A DNA stretch of 8,257 bases from Psychroflexus sp. (GTDB lineage: Bacteria; Bacteroidota; Bacteroidia; Flavobacteriales; Flavobacteriaceae), in assembly GCA_007116535.1 (NCBI GenBank), contig SKIG01000253.1:1-8257 (forward strand). Direction: 5' to 3'. The notes below the pieces were generated by a model. That model searched no databases. It worked only from the letters and a program-made list of their open reading frames with translations, and had not been told where the DNA came from. This document shows positions 6,725-8,257 of this stretch, piece after piece. The translations under genes were made by a program, and so were the position numbers. The first letter of the stretch is position 1. Each line of letters starts with the position of its first letter.

Positions 6725-6744
6725 CCTCGATTTGAAAATCGGGG
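6725..6744 (+). repeat. Short hairpin CCTCGATTT/AAATCGGGG
   Basis: CCTCGATTT (6725-6733) pairs with AAATCGGGG (6736-6744) through nine pairs including one G-U; the formal two-base loop would open to four or more. It lies 32 bases before repeat copy C. A T run (6758-6764) follows 13 bases after the stem, too far for a standard terminator, and there is no gene directly upstream. It is better read as part of the repeat cluster. Confidence 0.5.
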
Positions 6745-6775
6745 CTATTCAATTCTATTTTTTTGGGGATTAATT

Positions 6776-6804
6776 CAATCCCGAAGGGATGATTAAATTA
6801 TAAA
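6776..6804 (+). repeat. REP-like intergenic element, copy C
   Basis: This element shares 25 of 29 positions with 6425-6453 in the same orientation. Its core ATCCC-GAA-GGGAT (6778-6790) is a perfect 5-bp stem with a GAA loop. The differences are one base before the stem and three in the AT-rich tail. That the hairpin is better conserved than the tail suggests the structure, or a mobiliser that recognises it, matters. Confidence 0.65.
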
Positions 6805-6874
6805 CTCATCAAAAAATCTTATGTAGCAAGTTGAAATTTAGATTTTAATTTTAATTTATTCATCCAAAACAATG

Positions 6875-6882
6875 TTTCTTTG
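6875..6882 (+). promoter_or_regulatory. Weak candidate -7 box upstream of hemH
   Basis: TTTCTTTG matches TAnnTTTG except at the second base and lies 64 bases before the hemH ATG. There is no clear -33 partner. No iron- or haem-responsive operator could be recognised in the leader. Confidence 0.25.
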
Positions 6883-6946
6883 TAAATCAGTTTTGTATTG
6901 AAAAGCAGGTATGGTTTTTCATTTTAACTAATAAAAATTCAATTTC

Positions 6947-7981
6947 ATGAAAGGAGTATTGCTTGTCAACTTGGGATCGCCTAAAAGTACCGACCCCAAA
7001 GACGTAAAAGTTTACTTGGACGAATTCTTGATGGACGAGCGTGTAATCGATGTACCATACATCTTACGTGCTTTGCTTGTAAAAGGAATTATTCTGAATA
7101 CACGTCCAAAAAAATCAGCAGAAGCGTATTCAAAAATATGGTGGGATGAGGGTTCACCGCTTATTGTTTTATCCAAAAGATTACAAGAAAAAATAGATAG
7201 CCTCACTAGCGTTCCTATTTCATTGGCTATGCGTTATGGAGAACCTTCTATAATGAATGGAATGAAAGAATTGTACGAAAAAGGAGTTCGAGAAATGCTA
7301 TTGTTTCCGCTATATCCACAATACGCAATGGCTACTACTGAAACAATTATTGTATTAGCGGAAGAGTTACAAAAAGAACATTTCCCTGACATGAAAATTA
7401 CGGTAGTTCCTCCGTTTTACAATCATCCTGACTACATCAATGTGCTGTCGAGAAGCATCGCTGAAAAAATAGACGATTTAGACTACGAACATTTACTATT
7501 TAGCTATCACGGAGTTCCTGAGCGACATATCCGCAAAAGTGATATCACAAAAAGTCATTGCAAAATGGATGGCTCTTGTTGTGTAACTCCTTCGCCGGCT
7601 CACCAATACTGCTACAAACATCATTGTTTAGAAACTACGCGTTTAGTGGCGGAAAAACTTCAACTAAAAGAAGGCACTTATAGCACTTCATTTCAATCGA
7701 GATTAGGTTTCGATCCCTGGTTAAAACCATACACCGATAGAACTATTGAAAAGCTCGGTCTAAGTGGCATCAAAAAAATGGCTATCGTTACACCTGCTTT
7801 TGTTTCTGATTGTTTAGAAACTTTAGAAGAAATTGAAATGGAAGGAGGTGAAATTTTTGAAGAAGTAGGTGGTGAAGAGTACACTTTTATTCCTTGTATA
7901 AACGATAGACCCGATTGGGTAAAAACGCTCAGTCGATGGATAGACGAATGGGCAATGGCTGAGGTTGAAGCCAACACATAA
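6947..7981 (+). CDS. hemH: Ferrochelatase
   Basis: This enzyme inserts ferrous iron into a porphyrin in the last steps of haem synthesis. The 344-residue product has the normal bacterial length. Family blocks are present in order: GVLLVNLGSP (3-12), the catalytic histidine in SYHGVPERH (H188), TSFQSRLGFDPWLKPYT (247-263), and VTPAFVSDCLETLEEI (281-296) with the catalytic glutamate equivalent E291, then FIPCIND (314-320). Between H188 and the SFQSR block lies a Cys/His-rich insert with C205, C211, C212, C222 and C227 plus H219, H225 and H226, which might bind an iron-sulphur cluster or another metal. The ATG at 6947 is chosen because an upstream in-frame ATG at 6911 runs into a stop. The MATE gene starts 9 bases after the stop, so they are probably co-transcribed. 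Whether the natural substrate is protoporphyrin or coproporphyrin is not decided by this sequence. Confidence 0.95.
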   Translation: MKGVLLVNLGSPKSTDPKDVKVYLDEFLMDERVIDVPYILRALLVKGIILNTRPKKSAEAYSKIWWDEGSPLIVLSKRLQEKIDSLTSVPISLAMRYGEPSIMNGMKELYEKGVREMLLFPLYPQYAMATTETIIVLAEELQKEHFPDMKITVVPPFYNHPDYINVLSRSIAEKIDDLDYEHLLFSYHGVPERHIRKSDITKSHCKMDGSCCVTPSPAHQYCYKHHCLETTRLVAEKLQLKEGTYSTSFQSRLGFDPWLKPYTDRTIEKLGLSGIKKMAIVTPAFVSDCLETLEEIEMEGGEIFEEVGGEEYTFIPCINDRPDWVKTLSRWIDEWAMAEVEANT

Positions 7982-7990
7982 AAACATAAA

Positions 7991-8257
7991 ATGAAGAGAG
8001 CAAGTGCAGAAGAATTAGGAGAAGCGCCCATTGGAGCGCTTCTTTTGAAACAATCTATTCCTGCATCTATTGGTATTTTAGTGATGTCGCTAAATATATT
8101 AGTGGACACTATTTTTGTAGGAAATTGGATTGGCGCTAATGCAATTGCTGCTATCAACGTAGTTCTTCCTGTTTCATTTTTTATTGCCGCTCTAGGAATG
8201 GCAATAGGAATTGGTGGCTCTTCTATAATTTCTCGCGCTTTAGGTTCCAACAACAAA
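7991..8257 (+). CDS. MATE-family efflux transporter, N-terminal part (runs off window)
   Basis: The reading frame is open from ATG 7991 to the last base, giving 89 residues without a stop. The motifs APIGALLLKQSIPASIGILV (12-31), NILVDTIFVGNWIG (35-48) and GMAIGIGGSSIISRALG (69-85) match the first two membrane helices of MATE (multidrug and toxic compound extrusion) proteins, closest in feel to the MepA/DinF-like branch. MATE proteins export cationic drugs or other organic compounds using Na+ or H+ gradients; the substrate cannot be told from this fragment. Full-length members have about 440-460 residues, so roughly 80 percent lies beyond the edge. It starts 9 bases after hemH, suggesting a shared transcript, perhaps without functional meaning. 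Confidence 0.88.
   Translation, partial: MKRASAEELGEAPIGALLLKQSIPASIGILVMSLNILVDTIFVGNWIGANAIAAINVVLPVSFFIAALGMAIGIGGSSIISRALGSNNK

Larger units (their letters stand above)
6343..6946. other. 604-base non-coding, repeat-rich intergenic region
   Basis: No plausible coding region was seen on either strand between the DUF2752 stop and hemH. It holds the 14-bp palindrome at its left end, three CCC-GAA-GGG-type hairpin elements, a 40-base-period direct repeat and a separate nine-pair hairpin. Between these lies very AT-rich DNA. No transposase gene, tRNA or recognised structured RNA is visible. The region looks like a site where small non-autonomous repeats have accumulated. Confidence 0.7.

Noticed and set aside
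6343..6946. CRISPR array or insertion sequence in the repeat-rich intergenic region
   Set aside because: Repeats are not regularly spaced with unique spacers, and no transposase ORF, terminal inverted repeats or target duplication were seen.
7693..8256. Long minus-strand open frame (187 codons) across the hemH end and the MATE start
   Set aside because: It is antisense to two clear genes with conserved motifs and has low-complexity Ile/Ser/Pro composition typical of an antisense shadow.

Overview
The window looks like an ordinary chromosomal stretch from a member of the Bacteroidota, most likely a Flavobacteriales relative. The sequence is AT-rich. Most genes have no Shine-Dalgarno motif before the start codon. 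Several genes are preceded by the phylum's TAnnTTTG -7 promoter box. The gpsA, nitrilase, RluA and ferrochelatase proteins all carry sequence blocks I recognise from Bacteroidota homologues. The genus cannot be fixed from the sequence alone.

Layout, left to right: gpsA (+, 108-1115) makes sn-glycerol-3-phosphate for phospholipids. A small two-helix membrane ORF (-, 1183-1380) converges on it. A DjlA-type membrane-anchored TerB plus J-domain co-chaperone follows (+, 1545-2285). A tight three-gene unit comes next on the + strand: a ChaN-family haem-binding-type exported protein (2476-3339), a YafV-like nitrilase/omega-amidase (3343-4131, 3-nt gap), and a long RluA-type pseudouridine synthase starting at TTG (4153-5811, 21-nt gap). 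A DUF2752 small membrane protein has its own promoter (5932-6342). A 604-base non-coding region (6343-6946) is packed with short hairpins and repeats. Ferrochelatase hemH (6947-7981) and the start of a MATE efflux transporter (7991 to the window edge) close the window.

Most genes are housekeeping: lipid precursor, folding, metabolite repair, RNA modification and haem. The only thematic link is haem, with ChaN upstream and HemH downstream, but separate transcription units lie between them, so I do not claim a system. The most unusual parts are the repeat-dense intergenic region, which has two near-identical 29-base elements about 350 bases apart plus a third degenerate hairpin, the Cys/His-rich insert in ferrochelatase, and the large Cys/Trp-motif N-terminal region of the RluA-type protein. 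I found no rRNA, tRNA, CRISPR array, transposase gene or convincing new multigene system.
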